64,000 nt of DNA from Pempheris klunzingeri. Lineage: Eukaryota > Chordata > Actinopteri > Acropomatiformes > Pempheridae. The stretch is taken from the NCBI RefSeq assembly GCF_042242105.1, contig NC_092014.1, positions 2,068,874 to 2,132,873 on the forward strand, written 5' to 3'. A model generated the notes under the pieces. That model was not told the DNA's origin and made no database searches. It saw only the letters and a list, made by a program, of their open reading frames with translations. A program made the translations under genes and the position numbers. Shown piece by piece: positions 1 to 11,635 of the stretch; position 1 is the stretch's first letter, and every line of letters begins with the position of its first letter.

Positions 1-631
1 GGAGGTGGACGGAGGTCTGAGGTCTGAGGTGGTCTGAGGTGGACGGAGGTCTGAGGTGGTCTGAGGTGGTCTGAGGTCTGAGGTGGTCTGAGGTGGTCTG
101 AGGTGGTCTGAGGTGGTCTGAGGAGGTCTGAGGTGGTCTGAGGTGGATGGAGGTCTGAGGTGGTCTGAGGTCTGAGGTGGTCTGAGGTGGTCTGAGGTCT
201 GAGGTGGTCTGAGGTGGACGGAGGTGGACGGAGGTCTGAGGTCTGAGGTGGTCTGAGGTGGACGGAGGTCTGAGGTGGTCTGAGGTCTGAGGTGGTCTGA
301 GGTGGACGGAGGTCTGAGGTGGTCTGAGGTGGTCTGAGGTGGACGGTGGTCTGAGGTGGTCTGAGGTGGTCTGAGGTGGTCTGAGGTGGATGGAGGTCTG
401 AGGTGGTCTGAGGTGGTCTGAGGTGGATGGAGGTCTGAGGTGGTCTGAGGTGGATGGAGGTCTGAGGTGGTCTGAGGTGGTCTGAGGAGGTCTGAGGTGG
501 TCTGAGGTGGATGGAGGTCTGAGGTGGTCTGAGGTGGTCTGAGGTGGTCTGAGGTGGTCTGAGGTGGTCTGAGGTGGTCTGAGGTGGATGGAGGTCTGAG
601 GTGGTCTGAGGTGGTCTGAGGTGGTCTGAGG
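1..631. repeat. 10-bp G-rich minisatellite at window edge
   Basis: The stretch is an uninterrupted tandem array of the decamer GGTCTGAGGT with interspersed variants such as GGACGGAGGT and GGATGGAGGT. It runs off the left edge, so its true size is unknown. The strand is strongly purine-biased with many GG runs. Confidence 0.97.
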
Positions 632-1189
632 TGAACCCTACACTAGCGGTGAAGCTGCAGCAGCCAGAGGAGCGTCACACACCAGCAGAGGTGGAGAAGA
701 ACCAGGGAGACACAGCAGAGAGAAAAGAGAAGTTGAGCTGTGAGCAGAGACAAAGTGCTAATTCAGAGGAGCCAGTCCACTGCCTCCACACACAGGAGCT
801 GGAAAAGTCTTCATCTGCCATAAAAGACGTCACAGAGCCGCCGAAGTGGAACAACACAAAAAGCAGAGGAGCCGCCGGAGGGACGGAGAGACGAAGCCAA
901 ATTTATTCATGAGCCGCACGTTTAGATAAACCACGGCCTCTTGGCTGCTCAGGAGCAGAGCGAGCAGCGTCGGCCAATCACAGAGCTGTATTTTAGAAAA
1001 CTACTGCTCATGATGATGATTGTGCATGTTGTTATATCTTTCTATTATTATTATTATAAGACTCTGGACTCACCTGGTGCAGTAATCTACCTCTGTGTAA
1101 TAATAATCTTTTTTTTTTTATTCATACTTTTACAGATTTATATTTAACTTTGTGTTTGAAGTTTATTCTTATTCTTTTGGAGCTGTGTG
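632..1189. other. Unassigned non-coding stretch
   Basis: There is a 93-codon open frame on the plus strand right after the minisatellite and short AT-rich text after it. I recognise no domain and see no convincing splice context, so no gene is called. Confidence 0.5.
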
Positions 1190-1245
1190 TAACAGAAACT
1201 AATTTCCCCCTGAGGATTATTAAAGTGATTCTGATTCTGATGAAA
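1190..1245 (+). mobile_element. Short retroelement 3' tail
   Basis: The text aatttccccctgaggatta followed by attaaagtgattctgattctgat is typical of the 3' ends of abundant fish LINE/SINE families. Only the tail is visible. Family name not assigned. Confidence 0.5.
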
Positions 1246-1981
1246 CTCAAACGTTCCTTCATGGTTAAATAGAAAGTTCAGAGTTCAGTCGTCTGAGAAA
1301 CACTGAGACACCAAACCACAACATGTTTCATGTAGATTCATATATTTCATCTTAAAGAGCAACTCCAGTCTGTTACACACCAGTGCTTTAACTTTTTGTT
1401 CCCATTATGTTAACAGATGTGAACATTTTATTTTTAGTTCATTCTACGCTCTTTATCCAGTACTTCTTTTTTTAGATTCTCTATATTTTATTCTATGGGA
1501 AACAGATAAAATCAATATTACACATTTAATTTCTATTAATCTCAGCAACTGTTTAAATTTTCAGATGATCACTTCTACAACATTTCATAGAACAAATGTT
1601 CCATTTTCACTTCCCACTGACAAAGAGCCTTTAAACACATCATCAACTATGTTTGTAAAAGTTATCAATTATTTAATGTTTAAGAAAAATCAACTTTCAT
1701 ATTTTTAAATAAATCTTACCACATTTTAAATTAATGAACAAATCTGCGGCATTTTTAACAAAATTATATCTGTTCACATTTCATGAAGACACTTTTGAAT
1801 TGAACACAATTAAAAATCAATATTTTTATTTACCGTTGCCATGACACCGCCATGTTGCCCCTGACAACATCTGGTATCTGTTTGAAAATGTGGAGCTCTA
1901 AACGAGGCTTCGGCTGCTTGTTGGGATTTTTCCTCCGGCCTGGTGAAAACAGACTGCTGCTTACCCAAAGCTGCCTTCAGC

Positions 1982-2287
1982 TCACGGGCTGTTTCTGCCC
2001 GTAGCTTCCCGGTGGGCAGTTAGCATGCTAGTTAGCATGCTAGTTAGCATGGCAGTTAGCATGCTAGCTCTGTGACCCGTAGTGAAGTGTCTCTCCACAT
2101 TGTGCCGCTTTGTCGTCGCCCCGCAAATGAGACACACGCAGTTTTCTTTCACAGTAGTAACAAAGAACTCTTCCTCCCATTCACTGTGAAAATGATGAGC
2201 TTTCTTTCTTTTTTCTGCCATGTATTTTGGGTTAGAAACCACATTCAGCTCCTTCATCTCCGCTGCGCCCGCTAGCTTACTCTGCAC
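1982..2287 (-). pseudogene. Zinc-finger N-terminus of a hAT-derived protein (relic)
   Basis: The minus-strand frame encodes a lysine-rich N-terminus followed by CLICG...H(x5)H, a single BED/SPIN-DOC-like C2H2 zinc finger as found at the N-terminus of hAT transposases and of GTF2IRD2/ZBED-like domesticated proteins. After the finger the frame runs into a repeated block from tandem gttagcatgcta motifs and stops, and no catalytic domain follows. The same frame recurs at 18319-18579 with few changes, so this is a transposon-borne fragment, not a host gene. Confidence 0.75.
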
Positions 2288-2330
2288 GGTGACCTCTGAC
2301 CTCTGACGTCGTCAGAGGTCAGAGGTCACC
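2288..2330. repeat. Perfect 43-bp palindrome with AGGTCA half-sites
   Basis: Two perfect 21-nt arms are separated by one nucleotide. Each arm contains AGGTCAGAGGTCA, two AGGTCA half-sites spaced by one base (DR1, the spacing used by HNF4 and PPAR/RXR type receptors). Confidence 0.85.
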
Positions 2331-2959
2331 TAAAACTATCTTAACTAATTCTTTTATTTTTAAGATATAGTCATTTTCAAATCTATATAAATGTAAGTGT
2401 GATTAAAAATGAATAGCAGCAGAAAAAAAATAACATTTTAGACGCAGCTCACTGGTGAGTTGTGTTATTTTTAGAACAGGCCTGCAGGGGGCGACTCATG
2501 TGGTCCTTGGGGGCGACCTGGTGCCCGCGGGCACCGTGTTGGTGACCCCTGATCTACCTACATTAAAAATGCTAAACATCTATTTATTGATATAGTTTAC
2601 GATGTGTTGGTGTACACTGCATAACTGCAGCTAATGTAACTCCTGGTGTTACACATAAAAACTGACAGCAGTGATGAACAGAGGTGACAAACAGTGATGC
2701 ACATAATACACAATATATGATCATATATGATAATATATGATCATATATGATCATATTGCACACAGTGACCAGAGGAACTGCTCTGAATGGAGTCTAATCT
2801 CCCTTCCTGTCCTGTTCCCCATCCCAGAATATCTCTTCTTTAGTAGATATAATCTGGAAGGCTACAGCTGGAGTTTGACCTCTCATGTCCCTGCCGGGGA
2901 CCCGTAGCAGAGAAGAGCTCTCAGACTGGAGCCCTGTAACGCCGTCATTACATACGTTC

Positions 2960-3340
2960 CTTCATTCCTTTTCTAAACCGCTTAGTCCTAATTACTACCC
3001 CACTAGAGCACTGTGCTCCCAGACTGCAGGTCTACTGGTGGTTCCTAAAGTCCTCTAAAGTAGTTCAGGAGGCAGAGCTTTCAGCTATCAGGCTCCTCTC
3101 CTGTGGAACCTCCTTCCAGTTTGGGTTTGGGGGGCAGACACCCTCTCTACATTTAAGAGTAGACTGAAAACCTTCCTTAGTGATGAAGCCTATAGTTCAG
3201 GACTGGATCAGGTCTTAGAACAGCCCCTAGTTATGCTGCTATAGGCTCAGACTGCCGGGGGACTCTTATGGTGCACTGAGCTCCTCTATTCTCTCTCCTC
3301 CTCTTCCTCTCCATCATCATGTCTCATGTCTGGTGTCATG
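2960..3340 (+). mobile_element. LINE reverse-transcriptase C-terminus relic
   Basis: Plus-strand translation around 3010-3215 gives the fish LINE C-terminal signature GGRAFSYQAPLLWN, then LPVWVWGADTLSTFKSRLKT, broken by an in-frame stop just upstream. This is the end of a non-LTR retrotransposon open frame followed by its 3' UTR, which continues past the minisatellite at 3341-4370 to 4576. L2/Rex-like family is likely but not proven. The 5' part of the element is absent. Confidence 0.75.
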
Positions 3341-4370
3341 GTTTCTTCCTGTTAAAGGAGAGTTCTTCCTGTTAAAGGAGAGTTCTTCCTGTTAATGAGG
3401 AGTTCTTCCTGTTAAAGGGGAGTTCTTCCTGTTAAAGGAGAGTTCTTCCTGTTAAAGGGGAGTTCTTCCTGTTAAAGGGGAGTTCTTCCTGTTAATGAGG
3501 AGTTCTTCCTGTTAAAGGAGAGTTCTTCCTGTTAAAGGAGAGTTCTTCCTGTTAAAGGGGAGTTCTTCCTGTTAATGAGGAGTTCTTCCTGTTAAAGGAG
3601 AGTTCTTCCTGTTAAAGGAGAGTTCTTCCTGTTAAAGGGGAGTTCTTCCTGTTAATGAGGAGTTCTTCCTGTTAAAGGGGAGTTCTTCCTGTTAAAGGAG
3701 AGTTCTTCCTGTTAAAGAGGAGTTCTTCCTGTTAAAGGAGAGTTCTTCCTGTTAAAGGAGAGTTCTTCCTGTTAATGAGGAGTTCTTCCTGTTAAAGGGG
3801 AGTTCTTCCTGTTAAAGGAGAGTTCTTCCTGTTAAAGGGGAGTTCTTCCTGTTAAAGGAGAGTTCTTCCTGTTAATGAGGAGTTCTTCCTGTTAAAGGGG
3901 AGTTCCTCCTGTTAAAGGAGAGTTCTTCCTGTTAAAGGGGAGTTCTTCCTGTTAAAGAGGAGTTCTTCCTGTTAAAGGGGAGTTATTCCTGTTAAAGAGG
4001 AGTTCTTCCTGTTAATGAGGAGTTCTTCCTGTTAAAGGGGAGTTCTTCCTGTTAAATGTGAGTTATTCCTGTTAAAGAGGAGTTCTTCCTGTTAAATGTG
4101 AGTTCTTCCTGTTAAAGGGGAGTTCTTCCTGTTAAATGTGAGTTATTCCTGTTAAAGAGGAGTTCTTCCTGTTAAAGGGGAGTTCTTCCTGTTAAATGTG
4201 AGTTATTCCTGTTAAAGAGGAGTTCTTCCTGTTAAATGTGAGTTCTTCCTGTTAAAGGGGAGTTCTTCCTGTTAAATGTGAGTTCTTCCTGTTAAATGTG
4301 AGTTATTCCTGTTAAAGAGGAGTTCTTCCTGTTAAAGGGGAGTTCTTCCTGTTAAAGGGGAGTTCTTCCT
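3341..4370 (+). repeat. 20-bp minisatellite inside a LINE 3' UTR
   Basis: About 51 tandem copies of AGTTCTTCCTGTTAAAGGAG occur, keeping an exact 20-bp register for over 1 kb with no indel. Variation is confined mainly to the last five bases (ggag, gggg, tgagg, agagg, atgtg) plus a later agttattcct variant. The atgtg type is found only in the distal third, so the array is internally stratified. The unit is a normal motif of this LINE 3' UTR (ttcctgttaaagg) that has expanded. Confidence 0.95.
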
Positions 4371-4531
4371 CCACTGTTGATCAATATAACATCTGATGCT
4401 GCTCATGTGGAGATTCTTGAATCCTTCATGTTGAACTCCTGAATCTTTGGTCTCTCTCTAATTAAAGAGTTTGGTCTGAGCTGCTCTTCATGGAAAGCGT
4501 CTTGAGATAATGCTGTTGTGATTTGACGCTA

Positions 4532-4576
<45 letters not shown>
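4371..4576 (+). mobile_element. LINE 3' end with (GATT)n tail
   Basis: The sequence downstream of the array contains tttggtctctctctaatta, gtcttgagataatgctgttg and the terminal aataaagattgattgattga tail. The same text flanks the second array at 37846-37982, showing both belong to one LINE family. Confidence 0.85.
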
Positions 4577-5948
4577 CACTGCCCTCCAGTGACCTGTGGA
4601 GTCGTTTCAGTGACAGGATCTGGTACCATGATGGAGGGCGGTAGAGCTAAACAACAGAAACGAATGGATCAGAAGCTCATTTTGATAACTGGGGAGGTTC
4701 TAAATGTTTATTGGTGTTCGTTCATTCCACTACGACGGATGGCGGCCGTGTAATTATGAGCCCGTTGAGGGTTGGAAGGAGTAACGGGGAGCTGTGGAGA
4801 ACTCTCACTCCAACCACTCGAAGCTCCTCATCCACCACCGTTCATCCAGGAGGAGTCTTAAGCTGGAGGAGACTGTTCTGGGGGCTCTTGTGTCACGCAG
4901 TCGTTTCTATTGGTGTCATTTATTTCTCTTCTTTGATGCATCCAGAACTGGCACTCGGTGTAATTTGCCCTCGCCAGGGTCTTTTCACAAACACACTACA
5001 TTCCCTGTTTGCCTGTTTTATTTGCCTTCATTGTTGTGTGCGTCTGTTTTTTTTCTCCTCTTCTTCTTCTTCTCATCTCTGCAGTTTTGATTGTTTTTCG
5101 GTTTAATCGCAGCTTATTCCCGGGCCTTGTTTCCTTCCTCGTGTTGTCATTTCATCCTCCTCCTCCTCCTCGTCTCCGAGGGCTTGTTTTCTGTTCGTGC
5201 CGTGGCTCTTTTCATGTGTCCCTCGCCGGCAGAAAGTGACGCTTAAACACACAGGAGGGAAGAACAAAACAAACAGGCAAACAGCAGCCAGAGAACAGAT
5301 GCAGAGCGGCTGCAGATTCCTCCGTCTGCCTCGAACTGTGTGACATTGGAGAGAAGGGGAGAGAAAAGTGATGGTGCAACACGGTGAAACATCCTTCACA
5401 ACAAAGACAGGCACTGTGGAAGCAGAGCCAAGGCTGCATACACACTGCACATAAAGGACAGATAAAAGGCTTTAAATCCTGAAGGATAATTCCACTTTGT
5501 CACAGCTTTGCTCACATTGTTGTGGTGTTTGCAGCCTTCACAGCCGCACAGTTTGGGTGATCATTTTAACGTTTGCTCCTCTTCTCTTGTCCAAAATAAG
5601 TTCGGCTCCCCGGGGGCCCGTTCACCACCCGTCCTCTCCCCTCGTCCTGTCGGAGAGGGAACGGACAAAAGTGGAAGCGAAGCCCCGGAGAGCTTCGCTG
5701 TATGACGTAAGGGCGTGAAGTGTTTTGTGTTTCAGACCTTATGTGATTAGATCGTCACACTAGTGGTGATTTAGAGTCTTTATTTAGTCAAACCGAAGCT
5801 CCAGAAGAGGTTAGAGGCTCACAGAGAGCTCAAACTACGAGCGCTCGGCTCCTCCTGGTTGTCTCCAACAGGCTGAGGTGTCTCCAAACAGGGAGCATCC
5901 AGCCTTCACACGACCAACACACAGAAACACAAGTGGTGTTCAAAGCGT
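4577..5948. other. Unassigned non-coding stretch
   Basis: Several overlapping open frames of 60-130 codons occur on both strands, rich in pyrimidine-run serines and leucines, with no recognisable domain. I treat them as chance frames. Nothing else is identified. Confidence 0.5.
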
Positions 5949-6506
5949 TTAACCCTTCAGAGTCTAGGACCGTCACACGGCGTCAAAGTCACATGTCACA
6001 CGTTTGAAAACGTAAAGCTGTGACACAAGGACGCAGGAGCTCAGTTCAAAGACTGTTGGAAAGCGGACACTTCAAACTTTTTACAAGTGTTTGAATTTTG
6101 TCGATGGGCCTATTAAGACTAAAGTTATGAAGAGCCGAAGTCGCCCACTACAGCTCTTCTACGAGTTAGAAGATGCTGAATCTGGGGAAGAAGGTTCTGA
6201 TTCTGAGGAAGACTCCTTTCAGAGGATGAAGAGGATGCTGCACGTGAAGACGAACAAGAGGAGGTGTCCGCACAGACCCCCGCTCCTCCAAAGATCCAAC
6301 TAGTTCCTGCTCGGATTTTGTGTTTCTTTTGCACTTTTACATCCAGTGTGTCCATATATTATGTCAGAATAAATAAATACTTGTAGAATCACATAGGTGA
6401 GGTTGTGCTGAACAGAAAGACACAAAGAAAGGCAAGAAAAAGGTAAGCTGGGAAACACAAAGGTCAAAGGAAAAGTAGTAAAACACACCAGACTCTGAAG
6501 GGTTAA
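5949..6506 (+). mobile_element. piggyBac-like non-autonomous element
   Basis: The element is flanked by TTAA on both sides (5949-5952 and 6503-6506), the piggyBac target duplication. It has perfect 13-bp terminal inverted repeats, CCCTTCAGAGTCT at 5953-5965 and its complement at 6490-6502. Inside, 6091-6303 encodes 70 residues with an acidic Glu/Asp/Ser stretch (residues 27-43), reminiscent of the acidic N-termini of piggyBac transposases. No DDD catalytic core fits in 550 bp, so it is a deletion derivative. Confidence 0.85.
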
Positions 6507-8188
6507 ACAACCAACCGGTGCCGTCGTTGTTCCGGTGAGGACAGAATCTCTAGTTCTTTAAGGAGAAACCAGCTTGTTGCCACAGAAAGTGACACATCTG
6601 GCTGTGAACTGGAGGAAAGATCAACCTTAAGATAAACTCCTTATAGTTTGTGGTGCATTTATCATCGGTTTATTATATACAGCTTTAACTTCCGGTGCAC
6701 TTGAGGTAATAACAGTCAGGGAAGATGTAACGCCGATGGTCTGCACAGTTTTTCTACCAACAGAAGACGCCGTCACTCCTCGATTCCTCCATCTCAACTC
6801 GACAATCTTATCAGGGCTGGTGCAGAAGGGACTCCAGAGCGCGGCGGAGAAAAGGCCTGCGGAGGGTCTGAATGTGTGAACCACACGGTGCCCGACGCCA
6901 CGCACAGATAACAGGAAGTCTGCTGGAGGAGAGACAGCCATCCTGCTACAATCAGAGGACGAGTGGGACAGACGGAGGTGAAGGGGGGAGTGGGGGAGAA
7001 ATGGAAAAGAGGAAATAAGAGAGGAAGAGAGAGGCCAGGTGAGGCAGAGGTAGCGTCTTTATTATAGCTCCGGACCCATTACACGGCAGCGGCCTGAGCC
7101 GAGCCGGGCCTTTCAACTGGGAGGGAAATTTGAGGAATCAGGCCGAGTGATGAAATGATAAAATAAAAAGAAGAAGGTATCCTGGTATCCTGCCGCTGCA
7201 GAGGCACTTGACATTTCTGATGACATTTGAGCCCGTTTGAATCTGCTTGAAATTGCAGCGTTTCATCCCGACGTAATGCTACACTTTAGAAAAACCCTCC
7301 TTATCTGGGAGATTATGCCGGCGTATTATATGTGTGGGGATTATGCGGCGCTAATAGTGCATGTAGATACTTCACAAATGATACTAAAAATGCCTCGCAT
7401 CACACACACACACACACAAGGAGGATTTGGCCCTTCGGTAAAAGAATACTTCCGAGTATGCAAATGCCCACAAAAGAATTAGGGCTTAACAGATTTGACT
7501 CACTCAAACAATGGCATGCGGCTCTTTTTCCCAGGATGCAACTGTCCGTCAGTTTGCAGGATTAAGGCTCTGGGTTGTGACAATGAGTTGAATGAAAAAG
7601 GACAAAGAGACACCTCCTTTATTACGAGGATATGACTATAAATGCTTCTCTTATTATGCCTGACAAATGATCACAGCCCGAGGACGGAGAGGGAGGGAGG
7701 GAGGGAGCGGCGGAGGCTACACACTGCCCCCTGTAGGATGATCCCGCTCACGGCAGCTCTGCTTTTTCATTTCTTGGCAGCGTGTCTGCGTGGTGCGGCG
7801 CCGCTCCCGGTGACATGCTTCATGTGATGAAGAGCAGGCCTCACTGGTCCCTTCATCCCTTCATCGCCGCTCGCTGTATTGTCAGCGCAACCGTGATGAA
7901 ACCAAAAAACAAGCTCTCGTCCTCCTCGAGTCACCGACACGTTCCAGTTTTTACTGTTTGTGGTGTTCTAGGATGATGCCAAGAGGCTTTGGACGTCGAC
8001 CACAGAACCAGAAACTGTAGAAGAAGAGGACGTGAGCTCGTTAATGTCCAGCAGGGGGCGACTCCTCCGCTGGCTCCTGATTGGATGGAAGTCAATGAGG
8101 AAAATGAGCCGCCTTCTCTCCCGATGAGTTTCTGGTCTCAGTCTCTAGTTTACAGTCTTCTTCTTCTTCTTTTAGTAAATTATGGTCC
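6507..8188. other. Non-coding stretch, possible conserved element
   Basis: No gene is recognised. Roughly 7040-7450 is low in repeats and unusually balanced in composition, ending in a short CA run at 7400. By appearance it could be conserved non-coding DNA, but no alignment was possible. 7985-8188 is unremarkable. Confidence 0.35.
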
Positions 8189-8350
8189 ATTTAGAGCAGG
8201 GGGGTCAAACTCAACCAGAGAAGGGGCCAAAATCTAAAACACGGTCGAAGTCGAGGGCCTAAAAGTCTAAAAGTGACTCTTTTATTATAATATATAATAA
8301 AATAATAGATATTTTATTCAGAAATATGAATTTAAACAACTTCAACAACT

Positions 8351-8449
8351 AGTACAAAGAAGAAAAAAATAATTTTAAATTTTATTTATTTTATTGAGGA
8401 TAAAAATAAAATAAATAAAATTTAAAATTATTTTTTTCTTCTTTGTACT
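8351..8449. repeat. Perfect inverted repeat, 45-bp arms, 9-nt loop
   Basis: Arms 8351-8395 and 8405-8449 are exact reverse complements by manual comparison, separated by gaggataaa. The arms are about 85% A+T. The structure would extrude as a cruciform or transcribe into a long hairpin RNA. Confidence 0.93.
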
Positions 8450-8691
8450 CATCCTCATGTTTTGTCTCTTGGTGTCGTCTTATATTTATATTCTTTAATC
8501 ACGGCCACATCAGCTCCACAAACAAGACACACAGGTTTTTACCTCCGATATCGACAAACAGGTCAAACAATTTATTTCGGGGGGGTCTAGCTGAAGTGTC
8601 GCTATAAAAGCGCTGACCGATGCATTGATCCGCTGATCGGTGTGTCATTATACCTGCTGCACAGGTCCTGACTAGCGCGGCAGCTGTTCAG

Positions 8692-8711
8692 TGCATTGTG
8701 GGATTTGTAGT
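8692..8711 (-). promoter_or_regulatory. ZNF143/THAP11-type SBS motif
   Basis: Read on the minus strand the site is ACTACAAATCCCACAATGCA, close to the known consensus ACTACAANTCCCAGNATGC bound by ZNF143 and THAP11. It lies within the hAT element. A similar site is in the commd1 promoter. Confidence 0.55.
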
Positions 8712-8798
8712 ATTAGAGGTGGGAGTGCTGTTTACCGACGAGCCGTTCTTAATAGTCACATGAAATGATACCTTGAGTTTGACATGTCTGATTTAGAG

Positions 8799-9195
8799 GA
8801 AAATACACCAGGAGGAGGGGGTGGGCGGGGCTTTAGGGCGGGGCTACCTGTTCATTGACCAATCAGGTATTCATAAAATGTAGTTGGGGAAAAAAATATA
8901 TATATCGGACCATTACCGCCTGCTCCTACGAGACTGGATCCCAAAACTGTCAGGGCGGGGCAGACGATCACAAAGGCGGGAAACACACGAGGGCAGGAAG
9001 TCTGAAACGGCCTGAAACGACAGTTTTCACAATAAGACAGGAAGTGAGAGACGAGTGAACTGGACAAACTTAACGAGACAAGACACTCTGCTGCATTTAA
9101 ACACCGCGGTTTGACTTTTGAACGATCCTTTGGCCATTATGAGCCACCGTACCTTGTGTGTGTATCCATAGCAACGCCAGCGAACATGCTTGGGT

Positions 9196-9257
<62 letters not shown>

Positions 9258-9873
9258 GATGAATGTGGCTCTAGTCATTTATTTACAACAACCAGCAACA
9301 TTTGGACGGGAGGAGGCTGCACCGTCAGTGGGGTGCTGAGGGGGTCTGATCCAGGACCAAGTGTTGAGTCACATCATTCCTGAGTGAGGTGGGTGAGGAA
9401 GTGTGTGTTGTTGTTGTAAGTCAGCAGACTGAAGGGTGAGTGAGGTCCTGCAGGCGTGAACAGATGTCCCCTTATTGATCCACAGCTGCTCAGGAGGCCC
9501 GATGGGACCGGAGGGCTGCACCAGGCTGCACCGGGGGGGGATATTTTCTCCAAAACAGGAGCGAGTCATCGTGCCCCCAGCGGGTCGTTATGATGGAGAA
9601 ACATGAAGAACATAAACACTATGAGGCGTCAGAATAAGTGAATGTGTTTATTTCTCTCAGTCCTGCAGCAGCACGTTCAGAGCTCTCATTTAAACACAGT
9701 CAGGAGCGTTCAGGTCCCAGGAGGCTTCGGCCAAATCAAAGTGAAACTGGTTGAATATTAATGTGATAAATACGGTTGCAGACACTTTTAGTACCCACCA
9801 GTCATCTCTAACCCAAAATAAGGTACTGGAATACCTCAAGATTCGGCCTGAATGATTAAAAGTCTTTAACACT
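8799..9873. other. Non-coding stretch with GA microsatellite
   Basis: No gene is seen. A (GA)n tract of about 27 dinucleotides occupies 9199-9252 and produces artificial Arg-Glu/Ser-Leu frames on both strands. Confidence 0.6.
9199..9252. repeat. (GA)n microsatellite
   Basis: About 54 bp of pure GA dinucleotide. Confidence 0.97.
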
Positions 9874-10290
9874 CTGAGCCTGTCAGTGGATCAAACAAGC
9901 TCTTTTAGTGGACCTACTGCATTATATCACAAAACAACCAGACTCCATAGACAAAAACAGTACTTTTACCTCACTAAACCCAGATGTTGCTGGTCTCCTG
10001 TTGCCTCCATCAGTTACTTTGTTTGTGTTATTATAAGGATATTGGAGTTTTAAATGGTTAGTTCAGATCAGACACAACATTTTTGTAACACACAGTAACA
10101 CAAACAGACTAACTGACAGAGGCAGCGATAGACCAGAAACATCTGGGTTCTGTGAGCTAAAATCCCTGTTTTAGTGAATGTAGTCTGGTGTGTGTGCTGT
10201 TTGTGGTTAAACCAAAAGGATCTTCCAGGTCTCTCTCTGTAGGGATCCTTTCCATGATGCTGTCACACATTAGTTTTTGTTGATGGAAAA
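9870..10290 (+). repeat. Fold-back repeat family, copy 1
   Basis: This copy starts at gagcctgtcagtggatcaaa and ends with gatgctgtcacacatt. The central 250 bp are self-complementary: the segment with ccagactccatagacaaaaa and cccagatgttgctggtctcc reappears inverted as accagaaacatctgggttc and tgtagtctggt, with about 100-bp arms. At least ten related copies occur in this window on both strands. Family not recognised; it behaves like a fold-back or MITE-type element. Confidence 0.8.
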
Positions 10291-11217
10291 AGTTGTTGTC
10301 TTGTTCTGGAATCACAAATTATTGTATTTTTAGGTTTAAAAAGCTCCATCACTGATATTTCTAATTACTAATTACTGACGAAATGGACTTTAAGTATCAG
10401 AAGTAAAAAAGAAAAACTCATTATTCAGATATTCAGCGTCAACGTCTGGTCACTTTCTCGTTTCTTTCTCATTCTGACTTTTAGTGAACTCACCTCCCAC
10501 CTGAGCAGCAGCATCACTGAGAGCACCTGTGTGTTCATGCTCGGCATCAAATCTACAATAAAAGCAACCAGAAACTATTCTTGTCAAATAAATATAGTGA
10601 ATAAAAACAATAATTGTTTCAGAAAATACCTCAAAACTTCAAAAAGAGAAACCAAAGTGTCTCTGCAGGTGTATGAATGAATGAACTGACTGTGAACGAC
10701 ATTAACGACCCCCCTCGTTATATTTCATGTCATCCTGAATGTTGGATTGGTTTGAATTTGGCTCCACTTTTATAAAAACACCTGCTTAAATCTGTTTTTC
10801 TTTTATTTCAGCGTCAGGTTTTCTAATGAAATCAGGCATCTACCTTAAAGAAACACCTCAGTGATAGAGTTTCTATAGTGTGTGGTCAGCCTCCTGCCTC
10901 TTATCTCCGTCCAATCGGTGCACAGAGTCGGTGTGCTGAGCAGCATCTCCGACCGTCCCCTTATCGGGCCGAGCAGCCCCTCCACCGACCCGCAGCTCAA
11001 CGCCTAATCACACTTCACACGGGCCGGCTAATAGAAAAATAAATTGCCGGGGAGCCAATTCCAACACGGCAACACATGAGAAGAAGCCCGGAGCCCGATG
11101 CCTCTGATATAATGAAGCCCATAACACTCAGATCAGGTTATTAAACACTGATGGGATTACTGACCAGCTCATCCTGATGGGAGATGCAAGGTCAGCGTTC
11201 CTCAGCTGTTTGGATGG

Positions 11218-11253
<36 letters not shown>

Positions 11254-11635
11254 ACACTGTACTGTGACCAGGTAGGTACGTTTCTGTGAAATATCTCAAT
11301 TAAACGTACCTGGAACAGAATCGAAGCATCCATTGTGTCTTTACTGTTAAACTCCTTTGTGTGTCTTCGGTCCTAAAAGTGACTTTTAATCTCTTTAATT
11401 CACAGCAGACATCTTGGAAAAGCACAGATGTTACTGCTAACATCCTGTGGGACATTTCCTGCTTACATAAAGGCTGTAAAAACCTCTGCCCCTTAACCCA
11501 GAGTATATGCAGAATAATTACAGAAAACCATCTAGGTTTCATCACACGCTCTTAAAAGTAAAAACAAACTCTAATTTCTCTGTTTTCTCTCGTCTACTGA
11601 TTCAACTGGCTTCAGGATGGATCCAAACTGACCCT
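10291..11635. other. Non-coding stretch, includes CA microsatellite
   Basis: No gene is seen. 10880-11200 is repeat-poor and could be conserved non-coding DNA, judged by eye only. A (CA)n run fills 11220-11251. Confidence 0.4.
11220..11251. repeat. (CA)n microsatellite
   Basis: About 32 bp of pure CA dinucleotide. Confidence 0.95.

Larger units (their letters stand above)
1496..2551 (-). mobile_element. hAT-like DNA transposon copy 1, left end missing
   Basis: This segment is collinear and highly similar to the complete element at 17528-18862 and ends with the same terminal motif GTTGGTGACCCCTG at 2538-2551. The first part of the full copy (about 220 bp, including the left terminal repeat) is absent, so the copy is truncated on the left. 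It contains the same zinc-finger coding relic on the minus strand and a perfect 43-bp palindrome at 2288-2330. hAT assignment rests on the terminal motif and on the 8-bp target duplication of copy 2. Confidence 0.8.
8197..8790. mobile_element. Non-autonomous hAT element with perfect 8-bp TSD
   Basis: Identical 8-bp duplications ATTTAGAG lie at 8189-8196 and 8791-8798. The ends are imperfect inverted repeats: CAGGGGGGTCAAACTCAA on the left and the complement of CAGACATGTCAAACTCAAGG on the right, the CAG...GTCAAACTCA type seen in many hAT families. Length is 594 bp with no coding capacity. It carries a long internal hairpin at 8351-8449 and a ZNF143-type motif at 8692-8711. Confidence 0.88.

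Noticed and set aside
1-631. Possible CRISPR-like array
   Set aside because: There are no unique spacers; it is a continuous short-unit minisatellite in a vertebrate genome.
631-912. 93-codon plus-strand frame as a gene
   Set aside because: No recognisable domain, and it starts at the end of a minisatellite.
4568-5450. Overlapping frames as coding exons
   Set aside because: Low-complexity, no domain, contradictory frames on both strands.
9027-9383. Frames with Arg-Glu or Ser-Leu runs
   Set aside because: Produced by the GA microsatellite.
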